A stretch of DNA of 64,000 nucleotides from Sphingomonas gei. GTDB lineage: Bacteria; Pseudomonadota; Alphaproteobacteria; Sphingomonadales; Sphingomonadaceae. The notes under the pieces were generated by a model, which did no database searches, had not been told where the DNA came from, and saw nothing but the letters and a program-made list of their open reading frames with translations. How positions within the stretch are numbered: the stretch's first letter is position 1; each line of letters begins with the position of its first letter. Location: NCBI RefSeq assembly GCF_004792685.1, contig NZ_SRXT01000001.1, positions 310,001 to 374,000 on the forward strand. Direction: 5' to 3'. Both the position numbers and the translations under genes were made by a program. Positions 19,017 to 27,483 of the stretch are shown piece after piece.

Positions 19017-19645
19017 GCCCGTCCTCCCTTGTGATCCGCCAGCTCGCGTCGCGCATCGCGAAGGATGTCATAGGCCGAATGCAGGAACAGCAGCGCGATC
19101 ACGCCGGCGACGACGAGATCGGGCCAGGCTCGCCCCGTCCAGCCGACGAGCGCCGCCGCGACGATCACCGCGATATTGGCCAGCGCGTCGTTGCGCGAGA
19201 ACAGCCAGATGGCGCGCGATGTCGCATCCCCCTGGTCCCGGAACCGCGCGAGGACCAGGGCGGCCGAGATGTTCACGACCAGCGCGACGATGCCGATCCC
19301 GCCCATCAACTCCGCCTCGGGCGGGATGGCGTTGAATGCGCGCCATATTGCAAAGCCGATGACCCCGAGCCCAAGCGCCAGGAGAAACAGGCCCTGCACC
19401 AGCGCGGTGCGGCTGCGGGCGGCGGCGGACCAACCGAGCGCCATCAGCCCGACGAGCGTAATCGACCCGTCGCCGATGAAATCCAGCGAATCCGCCTTCA
19501 ATGCCTGCGACCCGGCGACGAAACCGCCGGCCAGCTCGATCAGGCCGAATCCCACATTCAGGATCACCACGATCCAGAGCGCGCGCCGATAGGCCGGATC
19601 GGTGCCCGCGCGATCGGTGTCGGCCTCACATCCACAGTCGCTCAT
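19013..19645 (-). CDS. Short cation diffusion facilitator (CDF) transporter
   Basis: A 210-residue, six-helix transporter without the usual long C-terminal cytosolic domain. The N-terminus MSDCGCEAD carries a Cys pair. Helix 2 has 'KADSLDFIGDGSITL' and helix 5 has 'SRNDALANIAVI', giving the Asp/Asn metal site of the family. It probably exports a divalent cation such as Zn, Cd or Pb from the cytoplasm. I chose the ATG at 19645 because GGAGG lies 5 bases upstream; an ATG at 19651 is also possible. The upstream MerR-type promoter and the coupled methyltransferase place it in the regulator's regulon. Confidence 0.88.
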   Translation of the reverse strand: MSDCGCEADTDRAGTDPAYRRALWIVVILNVGFGLIELAGGFVAGSQALKADSLDFIGDGSITLVGLMALGWSAAARSRTALVQGLFLLALGLGVIGFAIWRAFNAIPPEAELMGGIGIVALVVNISAALVLARFRDQGDATSRAIWLFSRNDALANIAVIVAAALVGWTGRAWPDLVVAGVIALLFLHSAYDILRDARRELADHKGGRA

Positions 19646-19675
19646 CGTCACCTCCGCCGCGAGTCGTGCGCAGGT

Positions 19676-19704
19676 TCTGCACCCTGTAGCAACTAGAGGG
19701 TCAA
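19676..19704 (-). promoter_or_regulatory. MerR-type promoter/operator of the CDF-methyltransferase operon
   Basis: On the minus strand, TTGACC (19704-19699) runs into a 21-bp dyad at 19701-19681 with perfect ACCCT/AGGGT arms, followed by GTGCAGA as in the copy at 16279. The -35 element overlaps the stop codon of the regulator gene (19703-19701). Confidence 0.75.
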
Positions 19705-20099
19705 TGGCTCGATTCCGGCCCCAGCGCTTCGATGATCCGGCAGTCGGAAATCGCGCCCTGGCTGCACTGGCCGATCAGCTCATCGAGTTCGCGCCGTAGT
19801 GCGCGAAGGTCGGCGATCTTCTGGTCGATCTGCGCAAGATGGGCGCGCGCAACGCCATCGACCGCGCTGCACGAGCGGTCCTTGTCGTCGGATAGCGCGA
19901 GAAGCTCGCGGACCTGGTCGAGCGTGAAACCGAGATCGCGCGCTCGGCGGATGAAGGAAAGCCGCGCCAGATGAACGGCGCCATAGTCGCGGTAGTTGCC
20001 CGCCGTGCGCCCGGGCTCGCCGAGAAGCCCGATCTTCTCGTAGAAGCGAATGGTTTCGACCTTGGTCGTCGTCGCCCGCGCCAGTTCGCCAATCTGCAT
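19701..20099 (-). CDS. MerR-family heavy-metal regulator (CadR/PbrR type)
   Basis: A 132-residue activator. Residues 1-68 form the MerR winged helix-turn-helix ('MQIGELARATTTKVETIRFYEKIGLL'), followed by a long dimerisation helix and a C-terminal metal loop. Cys77, Cys112 and Cys120 ('SCSAVD', 'QCSQGAISDC') match the three-cysteine site of PbrR/CadR/ZntR proteins, not the two-cysteine copper site of CueR. It likely senses Pb(II), Cd(II) or Zn(II) and activates three dyad promoters in this window. It is divergent from the second CDF gene and directly upstream of the first CDF operon on its own strand. Confidence 0.93.
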   Translation of the reverse strand: MQIGELARATTTKVETIRFYEKIGLLGEPGRTAGNYRDYGAVHLARLSFIRRARDLGFTLDQVRELLALSDDKDRSCSAVDGVARAHLAQIDQKIADLRALRRELDELIGQCSQGAISDCRIIEALGPESSH

Positions 20100-20111
20100 C
20101 GGAAATCCCGC

Positions 20112-20140
20112 TTGACCCTGTAGTTGCTAGAGGCCGCACA
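20112..20140 (+). promoter_or_regulatory. MerR-type promoter/operator of the second CDF operon
   Basis: TTGACC at 20112-20117 leads into a dyad like the other two (left arm ACCCT, centre GTAGTTGCTAG), but the right arm is degenerate (AGGCC instead of AGGGT). It lies between the divergent regulator gene and the plus-strand CDF gene, so it may also autoregulate the regulator. Confidence 0.7.
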
Positions 20141-20174
20141 TAGCGCAGGACATCGAGTCGTTCGAGGGGATGAA

Positions 20175-20825
20175 ATGGCCTGCAGCAACTGCGCGTCCGC
20201 GAAGCAGGACCCGTCCACCGAACCACGCTGGCGGCGCGCGCTGTGGATCGCGCTGATCGTCAACGCGACCATGTTCGGCGTGGAGATTTTCGCGGGCGTC
20301 ACCGCGCAGTCCGCCGCACTCAAGGCAGACGCGCTCGACTTCCTCGGCGACAGCGCCAATTACGCGATCAGCTTGGCCGTCGCGGGGCTGGCGCTCCGCT
20401 GGCGTGCCAAGGCAGCCTTGCTCAAGGGCGCCACCCTGTTCGCGCTCGGGGCCGGAGTGATCGGCAGCACCGGCTATGCCGCGTTCGCGGGCACGTTGCC
20501 CGAGGCCGAAACGATGGGGATCATCGGCGGTCTCGCGCTGGCGGCTAATGTCGCCGTCGCCCTGCTCCTGTACCGCTTCCGCACTGGCGAGGCGAACATG
20601 CGCTCAGTGTGGATTTGCTCGCGCAACGACGCGATCGGCAATGTCGCTGTGGTCGCCGCTGCCTTTGGCGTGTTCGGCACCGGCACGGTGTGGCCCGACC
20701 TGATCGTCGCCGCGATCCTCGCCACGCTCGGGCTCAGTGGCGGCGTCCAGATCATGCGCCAGGCGGCGTCCGAGTTGCGATCGGCGCACGTATCCCACGC
20801 GCGACCGATTCTTCAGGGGGAATAG
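20175..20825 (+). CDS. Short CDF-family cation transporter
   Basis: A 216-residue, six-helix transporter, clearly paralogous to the one at 19013-19645. It begins MACSNCASAKQD with a CxxC-like pair, has 'KADALDFLGDSANYAI' in helix 2 and 'SRNDAIGNVAVVAA' in helix 5. It lacks the long cytosolic C-terminal domain of classical CDF proteins. I chose the ATG at 20175, preceded by GAGGGG; an upstream ATG at 20124 would lie inside the promoter region. The next gene starts two bases after its stop, indicating an operon. Confidence 0.87.
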   Translation: MACSNCASAKQDPSTEPRWRRALWIALIVNATMFGVEIFAGVTAQSAALKADALDFLGDSANYAISLAVAGLALRWRAKAALLKGATLFALGAGVIGSTGYAAFAGTLPEAETMGIIGGLALAANVAVALLLYRFRTGEANMRSVWICSRNDAIGNVAVVAAAFGVFGTGTVWPDLIVAAILATLGLSGGVQIMRQAASELRSAHVSHARPILQGE

Positions 20826-20826
20826 G

Positions 20827-21252
20827 ATGGCTTCGAAACATCAGGACGGGGTGCGATCCCCGCATGCCGCTTTGCTTGGTCCGATCGTCCGGCTACGAAC
20901 GCTGTCGATGCGACAATCGCTCGCCCTGATCGCCGGCCTGATGCTCGTCCTCACCTTGTGGGCGGGCATTTCGGCATCGGCGGCCCATGCAGCAGAGATC
21001 GCCGGCTGCATCGAGCTCTCCGTTGCCGATGCTGGGCTCCACGCGCCGGGCGACGGCGATGAGGTCCCCGGAGACGCGGACAATCCGATGCCGCATCATC
21101 ACGGCAGCTGTCACAACCATCATTTGAGCGTCCCTGCCATCGATGGACTGGCGGCGGTCGCTCCTGGTGGCCGGACGTCGTTGCGGATCGGTGCGGCCGT
21201 CGCACCCGACGCGGTTGCCCGGGAGCGCGATCTGAGGCCGCCGATCGCCTGA
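20827..21252 (+). CDS. His-rich exported protein, likely metal-binding
   Basis: A 141-residue protein with an N-terminal hydrophobic signal or anchor (about residues 29-53, 'QSLALIAGLMLVLTLWAGISA'). The mature region has one Cys in 'AGCIEL', an acidic stretch, and a metal-binding cluster 'MPHHHGSCHNHH'. It is translated with the CDF transporter (2-base gap) and lies just before the CzcCBA genes. A periplasmic metal buffer or chaperone is inferred. No named family recognised. Confidence 0.7.
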   Translation: MASKHQDGVRSPHAALLGPIVRLRTLSMRQSLALIAGLMLVLTLWAGISASAAHAAEIAGCIELSVADAGLHAPGDGDEVPGDADNPMPHHHGSCHNHHLSVPAIDGLAAVAPGGRTSLRIGAAVAPDAVARERDLRPPIA

Positions 21253-21319
21253 CGCGCCTCTCGTCCGCGCGGCTGTGTGCCGCCGCGGAGTTCACGCCCT
21301 TCGTCAGGAGACCGTTCCC

Positions 21320-22573
21320 ATGTCCCGAATCTTCGCGGCCGTCCTCGCCGCGGCCCTCTGCGCAAGCCAAGCTGCCGCACAGGACACCACATCACCGGCA
21401 GCGCCGTTCACGCTGGACGACGCGCTCGCCGCGGCGCGCCAGACCTCGCCCGCGCTCGAAGCGGCCTCGGCCGATCTGCGCGCAAGCAGCGCCGCGCGTA
21501 CCGTCGCCGGGCTCCGCCCCAATCCGTCGCTCCAGGCCGAGACCGAGAATGTCGTCGGCAGCGGTGCCTATCGCGGGCTCGACAGCGCCGAGACCACCAT
21601 CGGCTTCGCGCTACCGATCGAGCTGGGCGGCAAGCGCTCGGCGCGGATCGGCGTCGCCGACGCGCAGAGCGGGCGCGCGCGGATCGATGCGGCGATCGCC
21701 GAGGCCGACCTCGGCTTGCGCGTCACCCAGGCCTATATCGCCGCGGTGGCCGCACAGCGCAGGCTGGGCATTGCCCGCGAGCGGGCCGGGATTGCCGGCG
21801 AGACGTATCGCGGCGCCGGCATCCGCGTGCGCGCGGGACGCGCCTCACCGATCGAGGAGCAGCGCGCCGATGTGCTCCGGATCAATGCCGAGGCGGCAGC
21901 CGCGCGCGCCGAGCGCGAGGCCATGGTTGCGCGGGACACGCTCGCCCGGCTGATCGGCCGTCAAGTCCCGGCGGAGCTGGATCTCGCCTGGTTCGACCGG
22001 ATCGACGGCTATGGCCCGAGCGCGCGAGCCGCTGCCGACGGCACGCTGGCGCTCGCCGCCGCCGATGCCGAGGTGGTGACCGCCGATGCCCAGGTACGCC
22101 TCGCCCGCTCGCAGCGCATTCCCGATGTGACCCTGAGCGCAGGCGCGCGCCGGCTCGAGGCGACCAACGATACCGCCGCCGTGTTCGGCGTGTCGGTGCC
22201 GCTGCCGCTGTTCAACAATGGCAGCGCCGGCGTCGCCCAGGCACGCGCCGAGCGGGACCGGGCGGAAGCGCGGCGGCGCATGGTCCGGATCGACGCCGAG
22301 CAGGCGATCGCCGCAGCCGAAGCGGAGGTCGCCAATGCCGCCGCCGATGCGCGCAATGCCACCGGTCCCGCGCTTGCCGCAGCGGTCGAAGCCGCGCGGA
22401 TTGCGCGGATCGGCTATCGCGAAGGCAAGTTCGGGCAGCTCGACCTGCTCGATGCCGAGCGCACGCTGGCCGAGACCCGCGCCGCCGCGATCGACGCGCT
22501 CGCCGCCTGGCACGATGCCCGCGCCCGTCTTCAGCGCCTGACCAGCGCTGTCCCCACGATCACGAAAGACTGA
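21320..22573 (+). CDS. czcC: TolC-family outer-membrane channel (CzcC type)
   Basis: A 417-residue outer-membrane factor with signal peptide MSRIFAAVLAAALCASQAAAQ. It contains two outer-membrane efflux repeats, with 'GLRPNPSLQAETENVVG' and 'LPIELGGKRSARIGVA' in the first and 'FGVSVPLPLFNNGSAGVAQA' in the second. These are typical CzcC/CnrC signatures and differ from the channel at 10126. I chose the ATG at 21320 because it begins the signal peptide and follows AGGAGA. It is the first gene of a channel-adaptor-pump operon. Confidence 0.91.
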   Translation: MSRIFAAVLAAALCASQAAAQDTTSPAAPFTLDDALAAARQTSPALEAASADLRASSAARTVAGLRPNPSLQAETENVVGSGAYRGLDSAETTIGFALPIELGGKRSARIGVADAQSGRARIDAAIAEADLGLRVTQAYIAAVAAQRRLGIARERAGIAGETYRGAGIRVRAGRASPIEEQRADVLRINAEAAAARAEREAMVARDTLARLIGRQVPAELDLAWFDRIDGYGPSARAAADGTLALAAADAEVVTADAQVRLARSQRIPDVTLSAGARRLEATNDTAAVFGVSVPLPLFNNGSAGVAQARAERDRAEARRRMVRIDAEQAIAAAEAEVANAAADARNATGPALAAAVEAARIARIGYREGKFGQLDLLDAERTLAETRAAAIDALAAWHDARARLQRLTSAVPTITKD

Positions 22574-22577
22574 GCCC

Positions 22578-23726
22578 ATGACCAAGCCGATCCTGCGCAC
22601 GATGCTGCCGCTCGCGCTCGTTGCAGCCCTTGCCGCCTGTGGCGGCGCCAAGCCCGCCGAAGAAAAGGCCGAGACCGAAGCCAAGGAGGGCGCCGAGGCG
22701 CCCGCCGGAGGCGCCATCAAGCTCACGCCCCAGCAGATCGCGACCGCGGGCATCCAGCTCGTGCGGCCGACCGTCGGCGGCGCCGGCGCGATCGAACTGC
22801 CCGCGACCATCGACGGCGATCCCCAGGGCACCCAGGTGGTGTCGGCAGCGATCGGCGGCCGCGTCGTCGCGCTGACCCGCAATCTCGGCCAGCCGGTCGG
22901 TCGCGGCGACACGCTTGCGGTCATCGAGAGCCGCGAAGCCGCCCAGCTCAACGCAGAGGTCGAGGCGGCGCAAGCGCGCGCCGCGCTCGCCCATTCCAAT
23001 CTCAAGCGCGAGCAGCGGCTGTTCGACGAGCGCGTCTCGGCCGAGCAGGATTTGATCGCCGCGCGCACCGCGGCCCGCGAAGCGGACATCGCGCTCCGGC
23101 TCGCGCGTCAGCAGATCTCGGCCGCGGGCGGCGGCGGCGGATCGCTCAACCGTCTCGCGATCCGCGCCCCGATCGGCGGCCAGGTGATCGCGCGCTCGGT
23201 CACGCTCGGCCAGACCGTGAGCGCCGATATCGAGCTCTTCCGGGTCGCCAATCTCTCGACCGTGTCGTTGACCCTGTCGCTGGCGCCGGCCGATGCCGGT
23301 CGCGTCCGACCGGGTGCCACCGTCGAGGTGAGCGCGCCGGGCCGGCAGACGACGGCGCGCGTCACCTTCGTCTCGCCGGTGCTCGACCAGACCACCCGGC
23401 TCGTGCCGGTGATCGCGACGATCGACAATCGCGCCGGCCAGTGGCGCGTCGGCGAGAGCGTGCAGGCCGCGATCCTGCTCGGCGGCGGCCAGGGCGGAAC
23501 CGCGATCAGCGTGCCCTCGACCGCGGTCCAGACGATCGGCGACAAGCCGGTCGTGTTCGTCCGCACCGGCGACGGATTCCGGGCAGTGCCGGTCACCCTC
23601 GGCCAGACCCATGGCGCTTCGGTCACGATCCTCTCAGGGCTCACCGGCCGCGAGCAGATCGCCGCGGCCAACAGCTTCACGCTCAAGGCCGAACTCGGCA
23701 AGGGCGAAGGCGGGGACGAGGATTGA
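22578..23726 (+). CDS. czcB: RND efflux periplasmic adaptor lipoprotein (CzcB type)
   Basis: A 382-residue membrane-fusion protein with a lipoprotein signal (lipobox LAAC, then GGAK). A charged Glu/Lys/Ala linker follows. The barrel-sandwich and hairpin regions are 'VSAAIGGRVVALTRNLGQPV' and 'QLNAEVEAAQARAALAHSNLKREQRLFDE', and the distal beta-barrel carries 'RPGATVEVSAPG'. It lacks the Met-rich domain of the CusB protein at 11364, favouring a divalent substrate. Spacing is 4 bases after czcC and 2 before czcA. Confidence 0.91.
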   Translation: MTKPILRTMLPLALVAALAACGGAKPAEEKAETEAKEGAEAPAGGAIKLTPQQIATAGIQLVRPTVGGAGAIELPATIDGDPQGTQVVSAAIGGRVVALTRNLGQPVGRGDTLAVIESREAAQLNAEVEAAQARAALAHSNLKREQRLFDERVSAEQDLIAARTAAREADIALRLARQQISAAGGGGGSLNRLAIRAPIGGQVIARSVTLGQTVSADIELFRVANLSTVSLTLSLAPADAGRVRPGATVEVSAPGRQTTARVTFVSPVLDQTTRLVPVIATIDNRAGQWRVGESVQAAILLGGGQGGTAISVPSTAVQTIGDKPVVFVRTGDGFRAVPVTLGQTHGASVTILSGLTGREQIAAANSFTLKAELGKGEGGDED

Positions 23727-23728
23727 TC

Positions 23729-26700
23729 ATGATCGACCGTATCGTCACCCTCGCGGTCGAGCGTCGCTGGTTCGTCCTGCTGCTCACCGCCATCGCCGCC
23801 ATCGTCGGCGCCGCCTCGCTCTATCGGCTGCCGATCGACGCGGTGCCCGACGTCACCAACAACCAGGTCCAGATCAACGTGCGTGCGCCCGCGCTCTCGC
23901 CCGAGCTGATCGAGAAGCAGGTCACCTTTCCGGTCGAAACCGCGCTGGCCGGCATCAAGGGGCTGGAAAGCACCCGGTCTCTGAGCCGCAACGGGTTCGC
24001 GCAGGTCACGGCGGTGTTCTCGGACGCGACCGACATCTATTTCGCGCGCGCACAGGTCGCCGAGCGGATCAACGACGCCAAGGAGCGGCTGCCCGATGGG
24101 GTTACGCCCGAGATGGGCGCGATCGCGACCGGGCTCGGCGACATCTATATGTGGACGGTCCGCTATCAGGACCGCGGGCACGACCAGCACAAGCCGGGCG
24201 AGCCCGGCACCCAGCCCGACGGCAGCTACATCACTCCCGAGGGTGACCGGCTGGTCAGCGAGGCCGACAAGGCGACCTATCTCCACACCGTCCAGGAATG
24301 GATCGTGGCACCGCAGATCAAGTCGGTGGCCGGCGTCGCCGGCGTCGATTCGCTCGGCGGCTACGACAAGGAATATCTCGTCGTCCCCGACGTGCAGAAG
24401 CTCGCCGCGCTCAAGCTCTCGCTGAGCGAGCTGGCGACCGGGCTCGAGGCCAACAACAGCGCGATCGGCGGCGGCATCGTCGACCGCAACGGCGAGGGCC
24501 TGGCGGTCCGCGCCGATGCGCGGATCGTCAGCACCGCGCAACTCGCCAACACGGTCGTTGCCACCCGCGAGGGCACGCCGATCCTGCTGAGCCAGGTCGC
24601 CGAGGTGCGGCTGGGCCAGGCGATCCGGCTGGGATCGGCATCCGAGGCAGGCCATGAGGTCGTCACCGGCACCGCGGTGATGCGGATCGGCGAGAACAGC
24701 CGAACCGTCTCGACCGGGGTCGGCGAACGGTTGCGGCGCATCGGCCCGTCGCTGCCGCCCGACATCGTCATCGAGCCGGTGCTCGACCGTACCGATCTCG
24801 TCAACGCGACCATCTCGACGGTCGCGCGCAATCTCGGCGAAGGCGCGCTGCTCGTCATCGTCGTGCTGTTCGTGCTGCTCGGCAATTTCCGCGCAGCGCT
24901 GATCGCGGCGGCGGTGATCCCGATCACCATGCTGCTGACCGGGTTCGGCATGCTCCAGGCCGGGGTCTCCGCCAACCTCATGAGCCTGGGCGCGCTCGAC
25001 TTCGGGCTGATCGTCGACGGTGCCGTCATCATCGTCGAGAATGCGCTGCGGCGCATCGCCGACCGCCAGCACCATCTCGGCCGCACCCTCGATCGCAGCG
25101 AGCGCCTGACGCTGGTGTCGCAGGCCGCGCGCGAGATGATCCGCCCCTCGGTCTTCGGCCAGGCGATCATCATCCTCGTCTATGTGCCGCTGCTCACGCT
25201 CTCGGGCGTCGAGGGCAAGACCTTCGAGCCGATGGCGCTTACCGTCATCATGGCGCTGGTCTTCGCGTTCGTCCTGTCGTTGACCTTCGTGCCGGCCGCG
25301 ATCGCGGTATCGCTGAGCAAGCCGGTCGAGGAGAAGGAAGGCCGGATCGTCGGCTGGGTGCGCCGGCGCTACGAGCCGGGGCTCGACCAGGCACTGCGAC
25401 GTCCCAAGGGCATTTTCGGTATCGGGCTTGCCGCATTGGTGCTGGCCGGTGCTGGCTATGCGACGCTCGGCCAGGAGTTCCTGCCGCAGCTCGACGAGGG
25501 CAACGTTCTGGTCCAGGCGTTCCGGGTGCCCGGCACCTCGGTCGACCAGAGCCAGAAGATGCAGTTCCAGATCGAGAAGGCGCTGTCGGGCATTCCGGAG
25601 GTCCGGGTCGTGTTCTCGCGCACCGGCACCGCAGAGCTGGCCTCCGACCCGATGCCGCCCAATGCCACCGACACGTTCGTGATGCTCAAGCCGCGCGGCG
25701 AGTGGCCCGATCCGAGCGAGACCAAGGCCGATGTCGTCGAGCGCATCGAGAAGCGCCTCGCCCAGGTTCCCGGGCACAGCTACGAGATCACCCAGCCGAT
25801 CCAGATGCGGTTCAACGAGCTCATCGCCGGCGTGCGCAGCGACGTCGCGGTCAAGGTGTTCGGCGACGACTTCGGGCAGATGAACGACACGGCCGACAAG
25901 ATCGCCGCGGTGCTCCGCCGCACCAAGGGCGCGCAGGACGTGAAGGTCGAGCAGACCGAGGGTCTGCCGATGCTCGACATCGCGTTCAACCGCGATGCCG
26001 CGGCACGGCTCGGGGTCACCGCCAGGGACGTGCAGGACGTGATCGCGGCGGCCGTCGGCGGCCGGCCGGCGGGGGTAATCTATGAAGGCGACCGGAAATT
26101 CCCGATCGTCATCCGCCTGTCGGATGCGGAGCGCGCCAATTTCGCGACGCTCGGCCAGACCCCGGTGCCGACGCCCTCGGGCAATTTCGTGCCGCTCGCC
26201 AGCGTCGCCGATATCCGCGTCGCCGACGGCCCCAACCAGATCAGCCGCGAGAACGGCAAGCGGCGGGTGGTGATCCAGGCGAATGTCCGCGGCCGCGACG
26301 TCGCCGGCGTCGTGGCCGATGCCCAGGCGGCGATTGCCAAGGACGTGCGGCTGCCGGCTGGGCTCTTCCTCGAATGGGGCGGGCAGTTCGAGAATCTCGC
26401 CTCGGCGCGTGATCGCCTCATGCTGGTCGTGCCGGCCTGTTTCGCGCTGATCCTGCTGTTGCTCTACGGCGCGCTCGGCAGCGCCCGCGACGCGGCCATC
26501 GTGTTCACCAGCATCCCGTTGGCGCTGGTCGGCGGCGTGGCGGCCCTGATGCTGCGCGGCATGCCGTTCTCGATCTCGGCGGCGGTCGGGTTCATCGCGC
26601 TGTCCGGTATCGCCGTGCTCAACGGCCTGGTGATGGTCACCTCGATCCAGGACCTGATGCGCGGCGGCATGGACCGTGTCCGGGCCAGCCGCGAAGGCGC

Positions 26701-26950
26701 GCTGCTCCGGTTGCGGCCGGTGGTGATGACGGCGTTGGTCGCCTCGCTCGGGTTCGTGCCGATGGCGCTTGGCCACGGCGCCGGCTCCGAGGTCCAGAAG
26801 CCGCTCGCGACGGTGGTGATCGGCGGGCTGATCTCGGCGACGCTGCTGACCCTGTTCGTGCTGCCGACGCTTTACGCCCGGTTCGGTCGGCGCGAGTTGC
26901 CAGCATCGAACACCGCAGACGCCGAGGAGTTGACGAAGCGGGCCGGTTGA
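23729..26950 (+). CDS. czcA: CzcA-type RND heavy-metal pump (Zn/Cd/Co predicted)
   Basis: A 1073-residue inner-membrane pump. Hallmarks are 'AVPDVTNNQVQINVRAPALSP', 'EKQVTFPVETALAGIKGLE' and the helix 4 relay 'ALDFGLIVDGAVIIVEN', whose Asp-Phe-Gly and Asp/Glu residues are those of CzcA/CnrA divalent pumps. A periplasmic insertion near residue 150 is His/Asp-rich ('DRGHDQHKPGEPG'). I chose the ATG at 23729, two bases after the czcB stop. With its partners it should export Zn, Cd or Co to the outside. It complements the monovalent-metal pump at 12596. Confidence 0.93.
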   Translation: MIDRIVTLAVERRWFVLLLTAIAAIVGAASLYRLPIDAVPDVTNNQVQINVRAPALSPELIEKQVTFPVETALAGIKGLESTRSLSRNGFAQVTAVFSDATDIYFARAQVAERINDAKERLPDGVTPEMGAIATGLGDIYMWTVRYQDRGHDQHKPGEPGTQPDGSYITPEGDRLVSEADKATYLHTVQEWIVAPQIKSVAGVAGVDSLGGYDKEYLVVPDVQKLAALKLSLSELATGLEANNSAIGGGIVDRNGEGLAVRADARIVSTAQLANTVVATREGTPILLSQVAEVRLGQAIRLGSASEAGHEVVTGTAVMRIGENSRTVSTGVGERLRRIGPSLPPDIVIEPVLDRTDLVNATISTVARNLGEGALLVIVVLFVLLGNFRAALIAAAVIPITMLLTGFGMLQAGVSANLMSLGALDFGLIVDGAVIIVENALRRIADRQHHLGRTLDRSERLTLVSQAAREMIRPSVFGQAIIILVYVPLLTLSGVEGKTFEPMALTVIMALVFAFVLSLTFVPAAIAVSLSKPVEEKEGRIVGWVRRRYEPGLDQALRRPKGIFGIGLAALVLAGAGYATLGQEFLPQLDEGNVLVQAFRVPGTSVDQSQKMQFQIEKALSGIPEVRVVFSRTGTAELASDPMPPNATDTFVMLKPRGEWPDPSETKADVVERIEKRLAQVPGHSYEITQPIQMRFNELIAGVRSDVAVKVFGDDFGQMNDTADKIAAVLRRTKGAQDVKVEQTEGLPMLDIAFNRDAAARLGVTARDVQDVIAAAVGGRPAGVIYEGDRKFPIVIRLSDAERANFATLGQTPVPTPSGNFVPLASVADIRVADGPNQISRENGKRRVVIQANVRGRDVAGVVADAQAAIAKDVRLPAGLFLEWGGQFENLASARDRLMLVVPACFALILLLLYGALGSARDAAIVFTSIPLALVGGVAALMLRGMPFSISAAVGFIALSGIAVLNGLVMVTSIQDLMRGGMDRVRASREGALLRLRPVVMTALVASLGFVPMALGHGAGSEVQKPLATVVIGGLISATLLTLFVLPTLYARFGRRELPASNTADAEELTKRAG

Positions 26951-27036
26951 AGCCGATGCGACCGGATTTGCATCGTCGATTGGATCGGGAGATTGGTTGG
27001 CGTCACTAGCCAGCGTGCGGGGCCAGCTCCCGCGCG

Positions 27037-27124
27037 GCCGGGTGGCCCTCGCATATGTCCAGGCCGGTACCGGCTAAAAGCGAGGGCGCATGTCTCAAGC
27101 ATGCTCTCAACATCCGGCTTTCGC
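27037..27124 (+). repeat. 88-bp structured repeat, copy 1
   Basis: About 86% identical to copy 2 with no gaps. It holds nested inverted repeats: outer arms GCCCTCGC and GCGAGGGC (perfect 8-bp complement) enclosing the inner palindrome GCCGGTACCGGC. The conserved tail runs from a TCTCAAGCATG block to CATCCGGCTTTCGC. Confidence 0.85.
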
Positions 27125-27314
27125 GCGGCTAGGCCTGGTCAAAGGGGCATGCGCCGCCATGGCTGGCGGGGAAGGGCAGGCTGACCCCCCGCATCGTTTT
27201 GCGGGCCGAGTTGCTAAATCGCGGAACGGCCTTATCCTCTCGCTCGCGTCGTCGGCACGGCGGCGCCGAGGCGTGAGAACCTCGCTTGAGAAAAATGGTC
27301 TCGCACGGCGCATC

Positions 27315-27402
27315 GCCGGGTGGCCGTCGCATATGTCCAGGCCGCATGCGGCTAAAGGCGTCGGCGCGTGTCTTAAGCATGTTCTCAACACCCGGCTTTC
27401 GC
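27315..27402 (+). repeat. 88-bp structured repeat, copy 2
   Basis: Ungapped match to copy 1. The inner palindrome changes to GCCGCATGCGGC, still self-complementary although four central bases differ. The outer arms are GCCGTCGC and GCGTCGGC, which pair with one mismatch. The shared flanks GCCGGGTGGCC and CCGGCTTTCGC are unchanged. Confidence 0.85.
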
Positions 27403-27483
27403 CGGCTCCGCCTCGGAAGAGCGGAGCGGTACGATGGCGAAGTTGCAGCTTCAGGCCCGATCCCGTCGGCAGGCGGAGGCACC

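Larger units (their letters stand above)
26951..27483. other. Gene-free spacer carrying two structured repeats
   Basis: No gene is supported between the Czc operon and the sigma-factor gene. Frames open here have composition unlike the neighbours and no ribosome sites. The main content is a pair of 88-bp repeats at 27037-27124 and 27315-27402. The spacer marks the change from metal resistance to the lasso-linked signalling genes. Confidence 0.7.
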
